This document shows positions 35,383 through 43,618 of a DNA stretch of 64,000 nucleotides, one piece after another. The translations under genes were made by a program, and so were the position numbers. Within the stretch, counting starts at the first letter, position 1. Each line of letters begins with the position of its first letter. Origin of the DNA: Treponema sp. UBA6367 (GTDB taxonomy: Bacteria; Spirochaetota; Spirochaetia; Treponematales; Treponemataceae); assembly GCA_002437725.1 (NCBI GenBank), contig DJRF01000013.1, forward strand, positions 1 to 64,000, read 5' to 3'. Under the pieces are notes generated by a model, which saw nothing but the letters and a program-made list of their open reading frames with translations, was not told the DNA's origin and searched no databases.

Positions 35383-37194
35383 ATGAAAGTTTCAAAATTT
35401 ATTATTTCAACATTGCGCGATGCTCCAAATGATGCAGTTATCGCAAGCCACAAATTAATGATGAGAAGCGGTATGCTCCGAAAACTTGGAAACGGACTTT
35501 ACGCTTATATGCCGCTCGGTTTTCGCTCGCTAAAAAAACTACAGGAAATTATCCGCCAAGAACTAGACAAAACCGGCTGGCTTGAAATGAAGCCAACAGT
35601 TATTCAGCCTGGAGACTTGTGGAAAGAATCCGGCCGCTGGGACAAAATGCACGATGAAATGCTAAGACCTCAAAACCGTGCTGGTCAAGACATGGTTGTT
35701 TCTCCAACTGCGGAAGAAGCGTTCACAGCATTGATTCGCGAAGGACTTTCTTCTTATAAGCAGCTTCCTTTCATGGTTTATCAAATCAACACAAAATATC
35801 GCGATGAAATCCGCCCAAGATACGGCGTAATGCGCGGACGCGAATTCATCATGATGGACGCTTATTCCTTTGACGAAAACGATGAATCTTTAGACGAATC
35901 ATACAATGCAACAGCAGCTGCTTACCGAAGAATTTTCAAACGGCTCGGCCTTAAAACAATTTCTGTAAAAGCCGACACAGGCGCAATGGGCGGATCAGGC
36001 TCAGAAGAGTTCATGGTAGAAAGCGAAGTTGGAGACGACACTCTTTTGCTCTGCCCTGACTGCGATTATGCCGCAAATGTTGAAAAAGCCTCTTGCCAAA
36101 AAGAAACTGCTTTAGATTCAAATGGTGAGCCACAGAAAAAAACAGAGCTTCCAACAGAAAAAGTTGCGACTCCGAACGTTTTTTCAATTGAAGATATGGA
36201 AAAATTCTTTAACCAGAAATCCTCAACATTCTTAAAAGCATTGATTTACAAAGTTTACAACTGCGGAATCGACCTTTCTGCAAACGAAGAATATAAAAAT
36301 GCAAAAACCGTAACAGAAGGCGGACAAACTTATTATCCGGAAACATTCTGGTGCGTCCTGATTCGCGGCGACCTTGACGTAAACGAAACAAAACTCGCTT
36401 CAGTTTTAAAGGCAAGCGGCGCGGAACTTGCAAACGATGAAGATGTTTTAAAATATTCTGGCGCACCGCATGGATTCGTTGGACCAATCGGACTAAAAAT
36501 TCCTGTTTTGGCTGATGAATCAACTCTTTCAATGCACGACTGCATTGGCGGAGCCGGAGAAAAAGGTTTCCACCTAAAACACATTGAGCCGGGACGCGAC
36601 TACACTCCATTCATGACAGCAGATGTTCGAACTTGCAAGGCAGGCGACAAATGTCCTGAATGTGGCGGAACATTCTACATGAAAAAAGGAAACGAGCTTG
36701 GCCACATCTTTAAGCTTGGCTACAAATACACAAAAGCCATGAACGTTTCATTCCTTGACCAGAACGCAAAACCTGTAACTCCAACAATGGGCTGCTACGG
36801 AATCGGAGTAGACAGAACTTTGGCAAGCATCATAGAAGCTTACCACGACGAAAACGGAATCATCTGGCCAATGACAGTCGCTCCATTCCAGGTTGTAATC
36901 GTTCCAGTAAAATACGACGGCACAATGAAAGAAGTTGCCGACAAACTTTACAATGAACTTTCTGACGCAGGAATCGAAATTCTTCTTGACGACCGAAACG
37001 AACGTCCAGGCGTAAAGTTCAAGGACTTTGACCTTATAGGAATTCCTGTCCGCGTTGTTGTTGGCGAAAAAAATCTTCCTAACGTGGAAATCAAGCTCCG
37101 CAAAGAATCGGAAGCAAAACTTATTCCGGCAGAAAACGCAGCTTCAGAAATCAAAAAAATTGTAGAAGCAGAGCTTGCCGCTTTGAACAACTAA
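35383..37194 (+). CDS. proS: Prolyl-tRNA synthetase, bacterial type with editing insertion
   Basis: The product is 603 residues. Class II motifs are clear: KLGNGLYAYMPLG (motif 1 region), RDEIRPRYGVMRGREFIM (motif 2) and CYGIGVDRTLASIIE (motif 3). The YbaK-like editing insertion sits between motifs 2 and 3 (about 225-400), followed by cysteine pairs in CPDC and CPEC contexts and an anticodon-binding C-terminus (about 500-603). The ATG at 35383 has AAGGAAA upstream; an in-frame start inside the symporter is rejected. Its codons are noticeably richer in C/G third bases than the neighbours, as often seen in highly expressed genes. The next gene starts one base after the stop. Confidence 0.96.
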   Translation: MKVSKFIISTLRDAPNDAVIASHKLMMRSGMLRKLGNGLYAYMPLGFRSLKKLQEIIRQELDKTGWLEMKPTVIQPGDLWKESGRWDKMHDEMLRPQNRAGQDMVVSPTAEEAFTALIREGLSSYKQLPFMVYQINTKYRDEIRPRYGVMRGREFIMMDAYSFDENDESLDESYNATAAAYRRIFKRLGLKTISVKADTGAMGGSGSEEFMVESEVGDDTLLLCPDCDYAANVEKASCQKETALDSNGEPQKKTELPTEKVATPNVFSIEDMEKFFNQKSSTFLKALIYKVYNCGIDLSANEEYKNAKTVTEGGQTYYPETFWCVLIRGDLDVNETKLASVLKASGAELANDEDVLKYSGAPHGFVGPIGLKIPVLADESTLSMHDCIGGAGEKGFHLKHIEPGRDYTPFMTADVRTCKAGDKCPECGGTFYMKKGNELGHIFKLGYKYTKAMNVSFLDQNAKPVTPTMGCYGIGVDRTLASIIEAYHDENGIIWPMTVAPFQVVIVPVKYDGTMKEVADKLYNELSDAGIEILLDDRNERPGVKFKDFDLIGIPVRVVVGEKNLPNVEIKLRKESEAKLIPAENAASEIKKIVEAELAALNN

Positions 37195-37195
37195 C

Positions 37196-38281
37196 ATGAA
37201 AAAACTGATTATATTTTTTACAAGTTTATTAATCTCTCTTTCTACTATTTTTGCTCTTCCCGGATTTAAGCAAATAATTCCAGACATACCTGGTGAATAT
37301 ATTTATTATAGGGATTTGTCTTTTGAACGAGAAAGCTACATTGGATTTTTAACATACGACCCGCAAACTTTTTCTGCAAGATACTATGCTCCTGCAGAAA
37401 AAGAAGCAAAGCTTCCAGAAAAGGAAGTTCAGATTTTTTTTACAATAAATCCGAAGGCAAATAGGTTAGAACTTACAGGCGAAAAAGTCCTAAATATTAA
37501 GCTTTTAACAAGTGAAGATTTAGAAATTGTAAACTATATGCACGATTTGCTATATGAATTTACTGCTCGCCGCATAAAACTTGTAGAGAACAACGTTCTT
37601 TCTGGCACTCAAGACGAACTTGAATTTTCAGGAAAAATTACTTCAAATGAAAACTTTGCTCAATTTGGAGGAACAACACAAATCAACTGGAATACAATAA
37701 TTCCTCTGTTTAACATTGAATCAATCTACAACGAAGACGAAGCAAAAAAAGTATTTTCAGTTGCAACAATAGGAAGAATTTCTTCAAACGAAGATAAAAG
37801 TTTTGAAAATTTTAAAGGCTTTTTTAATCCAAAAATAACCAAAAACCATAAAAATATAAAAATCAAAAAAGCTCCTTCAAAAGAAGTTCAGACTCCAGAC
37901 GGACAATCCTTTGTTTTGGATAAAAACTGGACTCAAAAAATGGAAAATCTATTCGTTTATGGCGATAATGCGATTGTCGCCTACGCTTCTCTTCCAAACG
38001 AAGATTTAAAATTTATTCACAGACAAATGCTTTTAAGTTCTGAATCAACCTTTTTAGATTGGCAAACACTAAAATCTTCTAATTGGAATAAAAAAGATAA
38101 AAATTATATTATTGAAGGAATTTTTTACGATTCAAAAACTTCTGAAGTTACAAAAAACATTAAAATCATAACACCTTTAGAAAACGGATATTCTTTTTTT
38201 TCTATTACAACATTTTTAAGCATCTATGAGAAAAATAAAAAATACTTTGATGCAATAGTTAGTAGTTATAAAACAAAATAA
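37196..38281 (+). CDS. Exported protein of unknown function
   Basis: The product is 361 residues with a signal peptide (MKKLIIFFTSLLISLSTIFA). The mature part is a mix of strands and charged helices (RYYAPAEKEAKLPEKEVQIFF, GQSFVLDKNWTQKMENLFVY) with no recognised domain. The ATG is one base after the proS stop, so translation depends on ribosomes leaving proS. The next gene also starts within two bases. The coupling to a tRNA synthetase is probably an accident of operon packing rather than functional. Confidence 0.72.
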   Translation: MKKLIIFFTSLLISLSTIFALPGFKQIIPDIPGEYIYYRDLSFERESYIGFLTYDPQTFSARYYAPAEKEAKLPEKEVQIFFTINPKANRLELTGEKVLNIKLLTSEDLEIVNYMHDLLYEFTARRIKLVENNVLSGTQDELEFSGKITSNENFAQFGGTTQINWNTIIPLFNIESIYNEDEAKKVFSVATIGRISSNEDKSFENFKGFFNPKITKNHKNIKIKKAPSKEVQTPDGQSFVLDKNWTQKMENLFVYGDNAIVAYASLPNEDLKFIHRQMLLSSESTFLDWQTLKSSNWNKKDKNYIIEGIFYDSKTSEVTKNIKIITPLENGYSFFSITTFLSIYEKNKKYFDAIVSSYKTK

Positions 38282-38282
38282 A

Positions 38283-39827
38283 TTGGAACAATCAACTAGT
38301 TTAATAATCAGAATTTTTATTTCTCTTACATGCTTTATATTTGCATTTCTTTTTGCAAAATCAAGCCGAAAAGGCTCTATTGGTATGGCTTGCAGCCTTG
38401 GCGAATTTATGATTGGAACTTGGCTTCTTTTTGACGGAATTCGCTATCTTTTTGTAGAACCATACACGTTAATCACATTTCGTTCATTGGCTTTTGTAAC
38501 GAGCGAATTTGGAGCATTCTTTTTATTTCTTTCAGCATACAGAGTATGTATAAAACCAGAAAAGTATTTGGACAAAAAAATATACTTTTTATTATCGTTT
38601 CCCATCGTTGTTTCTTTTTTATATTTTTTTCTTGCTATTTTTAATGGCACGAATTTTTTCTTTTCTTATGAAAACGGAAAAACCTCCTTTAGACTAGCAA
38701 GTTATTTTCATCTTGTATATTGCTTTTTTTTAATGCTTTTTTCGGAACTTTTATACCTATATCGCTCTGTTTTTCCTGGTAAAAACAAAAGATTTTTATA
38801 TATTGCAAATAGCCTTGCTGTAATGATTTTGCTAGCTTCAAACTTATACAAATTTGCAGTAAACAAAGAAATTAGTTATTCTTTTCAGAAATATACAGAA
38901 TTTTTTTACACTTTCGGCAATTTCAATATAACTTTAATAACTTTTATAACAGTCTATTTTCAAGATGTAAATAAAACGAACCGATTTTTTAACAATCAAT
39001 TTTTTGATTCCGCTCCTTATTCTGTAATAATATTTAATAAAAATAAAATCTACATAGATTCAAATGCTTGTGCAAAAAGTTTTTTTAAATCTTATGAAAT
39101 TCAACCACAACAGTTTGATGAGTACAAAACATTATTTCCTGACGAAAAGTTTCAAAAATTAGGAATTCCAAACGACGACAATACAAAAAAAGTGTTTTAT
39201 CTTTCCGGAGTACAAGACAAACGGCTATACTACGCAGTGTTCACAGAAATTTTTGATGATTCAAACAATATTATTGGTTATTATTTGACAATCTCTAAAA
39301 TGGAATTTTATACAAATGTAATGCAGCAACTTGAATACTTGGCCTACACTGATAATTTAACAAATTGCAGCAACAGAATTGTTTTCGAAAAAAAATTCTT
39401 ATCCACCACGAATACTTCAAAAACACAATTTCTTTTAGTCTGTGCTTCTATAAACAATTTAGAAAAAATAAATACAGAGCTTGGAATTACAAAAGGAGAC
39501 ACATACATTAAGACTTTTGTAGACATCCTGCACAAAAATATAAATTCATTAAAAGAAATGCAAAACGAAAATAAAACAGAAATGTTCCGCATGACTGGAA
39601 CTGTTTTTCTATTTTATTTACCAATGTACTTTCAGGAAAAAATTTCTATTTTCTTTAAGAATATAAAATCCGACTGCTCAGCCTTTTCAAAAACAAAGAA
39701 AATTCCACTTTCTTGTTCTCTTGGCTATTCCGTAAAAAGCAAAACTTCAAACAACGTTATGCGTTATTTTCAAAAAAGCTACGAAAATATGCTCTTAGAT
39801 AAAAAAAGTTCATTCGAAACAGACTAG
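38283..39827 (+). CDS. Seven-helix membrane protein with PAS-like and degenerate GGDEF domains
   Basis: The product is 514 residues from a TTG start directly after the previous stop. Six or seven membrane helices occupy about residues 8-240. A PAS-like domain (SAPYSVIIFNKNKIYIDSNA) spans about 245-345, and a GGDEF-fold domain (YLAYTDNLTNCSNRIVFEKKF) about 355-505. The catalytic loop reads FRMTGTVFLFYL, without GGDEF, so it should not make c-di-GMP. It may bind nucleotide or act as a sensor. An active cyclase is encoded at 30177. The stop codon is shared head-on with the minus-strand gene ending at 39824. Confidence 0.8.
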   Translation: MEQSTSLIIRIFISLTCFIFAFLFAKSSRKGSIGMACSLGEFMIGTWLLFDGIRYLFVEPYTLITFRSLAFVTSEFGAFFLFLSAYRVCIKPEKYLDKKIYFLLSFPIVVSFLYFFLAIFNGTNFFFSYENGKTSFRLASYFHLVYCFFLMLFSELLYLYRSVFPGKNKRFLYIANSLAVMILLASNLYKFAVNKEISYSFQKYTEFFYTFGNFNITLITFITVYFQDVNKTNRFFNNQFFDSAPYSVIIFNKNKIYIDSNACAKSFFKSYEIQPQQFDEYKTLFPDEKFQKLGIPNDDNTKKVFYLSGVQDKRLYYAVFTEIFDDSNNIIGYYLTISKMEFYTNVMQQLEYLAYTDNLTNCSNRIVFEKKFLSTTNTSKTQFLLVCASINNLEKINTELGITKGDTYIKTFVDILHKNINSLKEMQNENKTEMFRMTGTVFLFYLPMYFQEKISIFFKNIKSDCSAFSKTKKIPLSCSLGYSVKSKTSNNVMRYFQKSYENMLLDKKSSFETD

Positions 39828-40696
39828 TTAAAACTTGAACGGCTGAGCGGCGAACCAATCCACTGCCCTTCTGTTCCTAGATAGTCTTTTCTTTCGCCTT
39901 CAATTAAAAATTGAACGCTTTTTACAGTCGAAAATTCGGTAGCCGTATAGACAATTTGCATAAGCTGCCCGATGCAACCTTCTACGCCATAAGTGTTAAA
40001 TTCAAAATCCTCGTTAAAATTCAAAGTTGCAATTCCATTTTTTACAGAAGCACCAATAAGCCGAGTTCCTTTAGGAATAAGCGTCATGCAATTCATCTTA
40101 TTTTCTTCTAAAGAAGGACCTTGCAGCAGCGCTTTTATATTTTCTGTAAGCGGACTGTCCGTTTTTGGCATAGAGCGTTGAACTATTTTTCTGCTAACAG
40201 AACCATCAGAATCAATACTTATAAAACAAAGGTTTGCTTTTCTTGTAGTTAAAACTTCTTTTTTTGATTCCGATTTTTCAGTCTTCTTTATTTCTACAGT
40301 TTCGTTTGAACTATTTTCTTGCGCAACCTTGTTTTCATCTGAATCTTTTTTTGAATTATTGCTTTCATTTTGATTTTCAACTGGATTTTCAGATTTCTTT
40401 AGATTTTCTTCTTCTATTTTATTAATTTCAGCAGGATTTTCAGTTGTTTTTTTAGCATCCGATTTTTTTCCAGTAAGATCTATTTCAATTGGTTCTTCCA
40501 TTTCTTCGCTATTTTCAGGATGATTCATCACAAACTCTGGAGTAGAAACGCCAACCCGTTCAAAAAAGTTTGTCTTTTTTAAATTGCCAACAATTTTGTC
40601 TTTTTTCATAAAGAACAACATTATTAAAACTATAATGGCAACACAGAAGATTGCCACAAGAAGTCCGCTATTTTTTTTATTTCCATTCTTAGCCAT
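39824..40696 (-). CDS. GerMN-domain protein with membrane anchor
   Basis: The product is 290 residues. One membrane helix at about 12-33 follows a basic start. A long, low-complexity Lys/Glu/Asn/Ser linker (about 70-150) reaches a C-terminal GerMN domain (about 165-285: LTENIKALLQGPSLEEN, LIPKGTRLIGASVKNGIATLNFNEDFE, IVYTATEFSTVKSVQFLIEGE). GerMN domains occur in GerM and LpqB and are thought to act at the cell envelope. The linker composition suits a periplasmic spacer. The stop codon overlaps the convergent stop at 39825-39827. Confidence 0.85.
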   Translation of the reverse strand: MAKNGNKKNSGLLVAIFCVAIIVLIMLFFMKKDKIVGNLKKTNFFERVGVSTPEFVMNHPENSEEMEEPIEIDLTGKKSDAKKTTENPAEINKIEEENLKKSENPVENQNESNNSKKDSDENKVAQENSSNETVEIKKTEKSESKKEVLTTRKANLCFISIDSDGSVSRKIVQRSMPKTDSPLTENIKALLQGPSLEENKMNCMTLIPKGTRLIGASVKNGIATLNFNEDFEFNTYGVEGCIGQLMQIVYTATEFSTVKSVQFLIEGERKDYLGTEGQWIGSPLSRSSFN

Positions 40697-40750
40697 ACTT
40701 TTTTATCGGAATTTTTCGTCGGAAATTTAAATTTTCTTCAAATAATAAAA

Positions 40751-40778
40751 AATAACCGAAGCCACAAAAAACTTCGGT
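40751..40778 (-). terminator. Intrinsic terminator after nfnB
   Basis: ACCGAAG/CTTCGGT stem (40755-40761 with 40772-40778) and a 10-nt loop. On the minus strand it is followed by TATTTTTTATTATT. It separates nfnAB from the GerMN gene. Confidence 0.75.
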
Positions 40779-40809
40779 CATTCAATTTTTCTTTAATCTT
40801 TATTTTGGG

Positions 40810-40936
40810 TCATTTTTGCTTTCGCAAAAACCGGGCTTTCCGTGGTTCCGCTATCGCTCATTCAAAAGCGGCATTTCGCAAAACTCAATCGCCACTTTTG
40901 AACGGCTTCGCCGCCACTACAATCCCTTGCCCGTTT
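40810..40936. other. GC-richer, hairpin-rich intergenic block
   Basis: This block holds a TTTTTGC-GAAA-GCAAAAA-type hairpin on the minus strand near 40817-40834. A 12-of-13-bp inverted repeat is built from TTCAAAAGCGGC and the complement of CGCCACTTTTGAA, and a CGGC-TTC-GCCG hairpin is also present. No gene is supported. It is noticeably richer in GC than its surroundings and lies in the nfnB 3' region. Confidence 0.4.
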
Positions 40937-42421
40937 TTATTTCGCCAGATATTCGTTGATTCCAGCCGCAGCTTTTCGTCCTTCGCCCATGGCAAGAATT
41001 ACGGTTGCCGCACCAAGAACAATGTCTCCTCCTGCCCAAACTTTAGCTTTGCTGGTTGCCTGTTTTTCATCAACTGCAATATGACCTTTTGCGTCCTGAT
41101 TCAATCCTGGTGTTGTCTTAACAAGCAACGGATTTGAACCGTTTCCAAGAGCGACAATCATTGCGTCGCAGTCAATTTCATGCTCACTGCCAGGAATTGC
41201 AACCGGCGAGCGGCGTCCAGAAGCGTCTGGCTCGCCCAACTCGTAAGACAAAACTCTTACGCCGCAAACGCGACCTTCTTCATTTCCTAAAACTTCAACT
41301 GGATTTTCAAGGAAGCGGAAGTTTACGCCTTCTTCTTCCGCATGCGCAATTTCTTCCAGACGAGCCGGCATTTCTTTGCGTGTTCGGCGGTAAACAATGT
41401 CAACCTGTTCTGCTCCAAGCCGGAAAGCCATTCGCGCCGCGTCCATTGCAACGTTTCCTGCGCCGCATACAACGACGTGCTTCGCCTCGTAAATTGGAGT
41501 TGCCGCGTGTTCCTTGTCGTAGCCTTTCATCAAATTTGCGCGTGTAAGATATTCGTTCGCACTGAAAACACCGATTAAATTTTCACCAGGAATTTTCATG
41601 AATTTTGGAAGACCTGCGCCAGTTCCAACAAAGGCTGCGTCAAAACCTTTTTCGTTCAAAAGCTGATCCAAAGTGTCTGTTCGGCCAACAAGGAAATTCA
41701 GCTCAAACTTAACGCCCATTTTTTTAAGGTTATCAATTTCGTTCTGAACAATTGCCTTTGGAAGTCGGAATTCAGGAATTCCATACATCATAACGCCACC
41801 GGCTTTGTGGAATGCCTCAAAAACAGTAACATCGTGACCGGCTCGCGCACAATCAGCGGCAACAGTAAGTCCTGCAGGACCTGCGCCAATAACGGCAACT
41901 TTTTTTCCTGTTTTTGGAGCAATTTCCGGCATTGTAACTTTATTGTTTTCGCGTTCCCAGTCGGCAACAAATCGTTCCAAACGGCCGATTGAAACAGCTT
42001 TTTCAGCAGACTTGTAAACCTTTCCAACCGTGCACTGTCCCTGGCACTGTTTTTCCTGCGGACAAACACGACCGCAGATTGCAGGAAGCAATGATGTTTC
42101 CTTGATTGTGTCAACCGCGCCCTTAAAATCTTTCTGGGCAATTTTTGCAATAAACTGAGGGATTTTTACGCCAACCGGACATCCATTTATACAAGGCATA
42201 TTTTTGCACTGAAGGCATCGATTCGCCTCAACAACCGCCTGCGCCTCTGTGTAACCAAGCGCAACTTCCGCCATTTGGCGGGCACGTTCTTTAGGCTCGC
42301 GGCTAGGCATTTCCTGCTGCGGAATTGCCATCCGGTCTTTATTTGTAAGTTCTTTTCCTTGAATTTTTGCCAGTTCTTCTTCGGCAATCTTATTCAGTTC
42401 TTCTATAGTTTTATGTGACAT
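40937..42421 (-). CDS. nfnB: NfnB/GltD-type NADPH oxidoreductase large subunit
   Basis: The product is 494 residues. An N-terminal iron-sulphur domain (CLQCKNMPCINGCPVG at about 70, CGRVCPQEKQCQGQC at about 115) is followed by a tandem FAD/NAD(P) Rossmann pair (GAGPAGLTVAADCA, about 178; GAGNVAMDAARMA, about 316) and a C-terminal ATVILAMGEGRKAA. This is the glutamate-synthase-beta-like fold. Alone it could be GltD, but the gene directly upstream on the same strand is an NfnA-type partner, and no GltB is present. The pair is best read as NADH-dependent reduced ferredoxin:NADP oxidoreductase, which bifurcates electrons in anaerobes. AAGGAT lies 8 nt upstream. Confidence 0.88.
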   Translation of the reverse strand: MSHKTIEELNKIAEEELAKIQGKELTNKDRMAIPQQEMPSREPKERARQMAEVALGYTEAQAVVEANRCLQCKNMPCINGCPVGVKIPQFIAKIAQKDFKGAVDTIKETSLLPAICGRVCPQEKQCQGQCTVGKVYKSAEKAVSIGRLERFVADWERENNKVTMPEIAPKTGKKVAVIGAGPAGLTVAADCARAGHDVTVFEAFHKAGGVMMYGIPEFRLPKAIVQNEIDNLKKMGVKFELNFLVGRTDTLDQLLNEKGFDAAFVGTGAGLPKFMKIPGENLIGVFSANEYLTRANLMKGYDKEHAATPIYEAKHVVVCGAGNVAMDAARMAFRLGAEQVDIVYRRTRKEMPARLEEIAHAEEEGVNFRFLENPVEVLGNEEGRVCGVRVLSYELGEPDASGRRSPVAIPGSEHEIDCDAMIVALGNGSNPLLVKTTPGLNQDAKGHIAVDEKQATSKAKVWAGGDIVLGAATVILAMGEGRKAAAGINEYLAK

Positions 42422-42474
42422 TTTTCTATCCTTTATGTTTAGTTTTACTTAAATGCAGTTTTTCACAAAGAACA

Positions 42475-42618
42475 AAGCGTAGGCAAGGTTCGTGATTTGC
42501 GTAGATTTGCAAGCTTTAAGAAAAACACTTTTGTGTTTTTCGATAATTAGGCAGCTAGTCCTGCCGAACTTGCACCATCGAAGCAAATTACGGTTCTTGC
42601 CGAAAGCGTTTTTTAATC
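42475..42618. repeat. Imperfect palindromic element between nfnA and nfnB
   Basis: GGCAAGGTTCGTGATTTGCG near 42483-42502 matches, with about 16 of 21 positions, the reverse complement of the segment near 42585-42605. A perfect 9-bp hairpin (42520-42528 with 42533-42541, TTTT loop) sits between the arms. The layout resembles a small non-autonomous inverted-repeat element; it interrupts an otherwise compact operon. Confidence 0.45.
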
Positions 42619-42649
42619 ACTTTGCAAAAACTGACATTCAACATAACTT

Positions 42650-43510
42650 TTATTTTGCCAAAGCGTCTGCCTGAGCTTCAAGCTTGCATTTGTGGAAATC
42701 TTCTGTTTCTCGAGCTTTAAAAGATTTCATTCTCATCATCATATTGTCCCAGTCAACCTGATGCGCGTCAAATTCCGGTCCGTCAACGCAAACAAATTTT
42801 GTTTCGCCACCAATAGAAACTCGGCAGCCACCGCACATTCCAGTTCCGTCAATCATAATTGTATTCAAAGAAACTGTTGTTGGAACGTTGTAAGGTTTTG
42901 TTGTAAGCGCGCAGAATTTCATCATAATCGGAGGTCCGATTGCAATAACTTCCGCCGGCGGAGTCTGACTTTCGCACATTTCTTTTAAAGGAACTGTAGA
43001 AACGCCTTGCCGACCTGCAGAACCGTCATCTGTCATGATTATAACTTCATCGGCAATCGCCTTCATTTCGTCAACATAAATGAGCAAATCCTTTGTACGG
43101 GCTGCAATTACAACAATAACTTTATTTCCGATTGCCTTATGAGCCTGAACGATTGGATAGCATGGAGCAACACCAAAACCACCGCCAACAACAACAACTG
43201 GACCGTCTTTTTTTTCAATTACAGAAGGATTTCCAAGCGGTCCGAGCAAGGCGGCAAGCTCATCGCCAACATTTTTAAGTGAAAGTTTATAAGATGTTGC
43301 GCCAACAGCCTGAAACGCAAGTGCAATCCAGCCTTCTTCAGCATTTGCATCAGCAATCGTAAGTGGAATTCTTTCGCCGAATTCTGCATCAACCTGCAAA
43401 ATAATAAACTGACCGGCTTTTCGATTTCTAGCAATTTCCGGAGCCTCAACTTTCATGTACCAAGTTGCGGAAGCTTCCGACAGCTTGCGTTTTTCAAGAA
43501 TCTTAAACAT
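42650..43510 (-). CDS. nfnA: NfnA-type FAD/NAD-binding, [2Fe-2S] small subunit
   Basis: The product is 286 residues. An FAD-binding barrel (RKAGQFIILQVDAEFGERIPL) leads to an NAD-binding domain (VVVGGGFGVAPCYPIVQA, about 108). A C-terminal cysteine cluster (GTGMCGGCRVSIGG, then KFVCVDGPEF) binds [2Fe-2S]. It is related to dihydroorotate dehydrogenase electron-transfer subunits and to SudB. Together with the following nfnB it should form NfnAB, balancing NADH, NADPH and ferredoxin pools. The AAGAGGA ribosome site and a TTGAAA-17-TAGAAT promoter (43556-43584) precede the ATG. Confidence 0.9.
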   Translation of the reverse strand: MFKILEKRKLSEASATWYMKVEAPEIARNRKAGQFIILQVDAEFGERIPLTIADANAEEGWIALAFQAVGATSYKLSLKNVGDELAALLGPLGNPSVIEKKDGPVVVVGGGFGVAPCYPIVQAHKAIGNKVIVVIAARTKDLLIYVDEMKAIADEVIIMTDDGSAGRQGVSTVPLKEMCESQTPPAEVIAIGPPIMMKFCALTTKPYNVPTTVSLNTIMIDGTGMCGGCRVSIGGETKFVCVDGPEFDAHQVDWDNMMMRMKSFKARETEDFHKCKLEAQADALAK

Positions 43511-43555
43511 TACAATCCTCTTAATACTTAATAATAATTCTAAAGTGGTTTTTTA

Positions 43556-43584
43556 ATTCTAATAGAATAGATACTTATTTTCAA
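43556..43584 (-). promoter_or_regulatory. Promoter of nfnAB
   Basis: On the minus strand, TTGAAA (43584-43579), exactly 17 bp, then TAGAAT (43561-43556). The leader is about 40 nt and includes the AAGAGGA ribosome site. Confidence 0.6.
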
Positions 43585-43618
43585 TTGAAAAATGACAAAA
43601 ACACCATAAAATGTAAAA

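Noticed and set aside
40937..42421. Glutamate synthase small subunit (GltD)
   Set aside because: No GltB gene adjoins, while an NfnA/SudB-type partner gene does; NfnB is the better reading.
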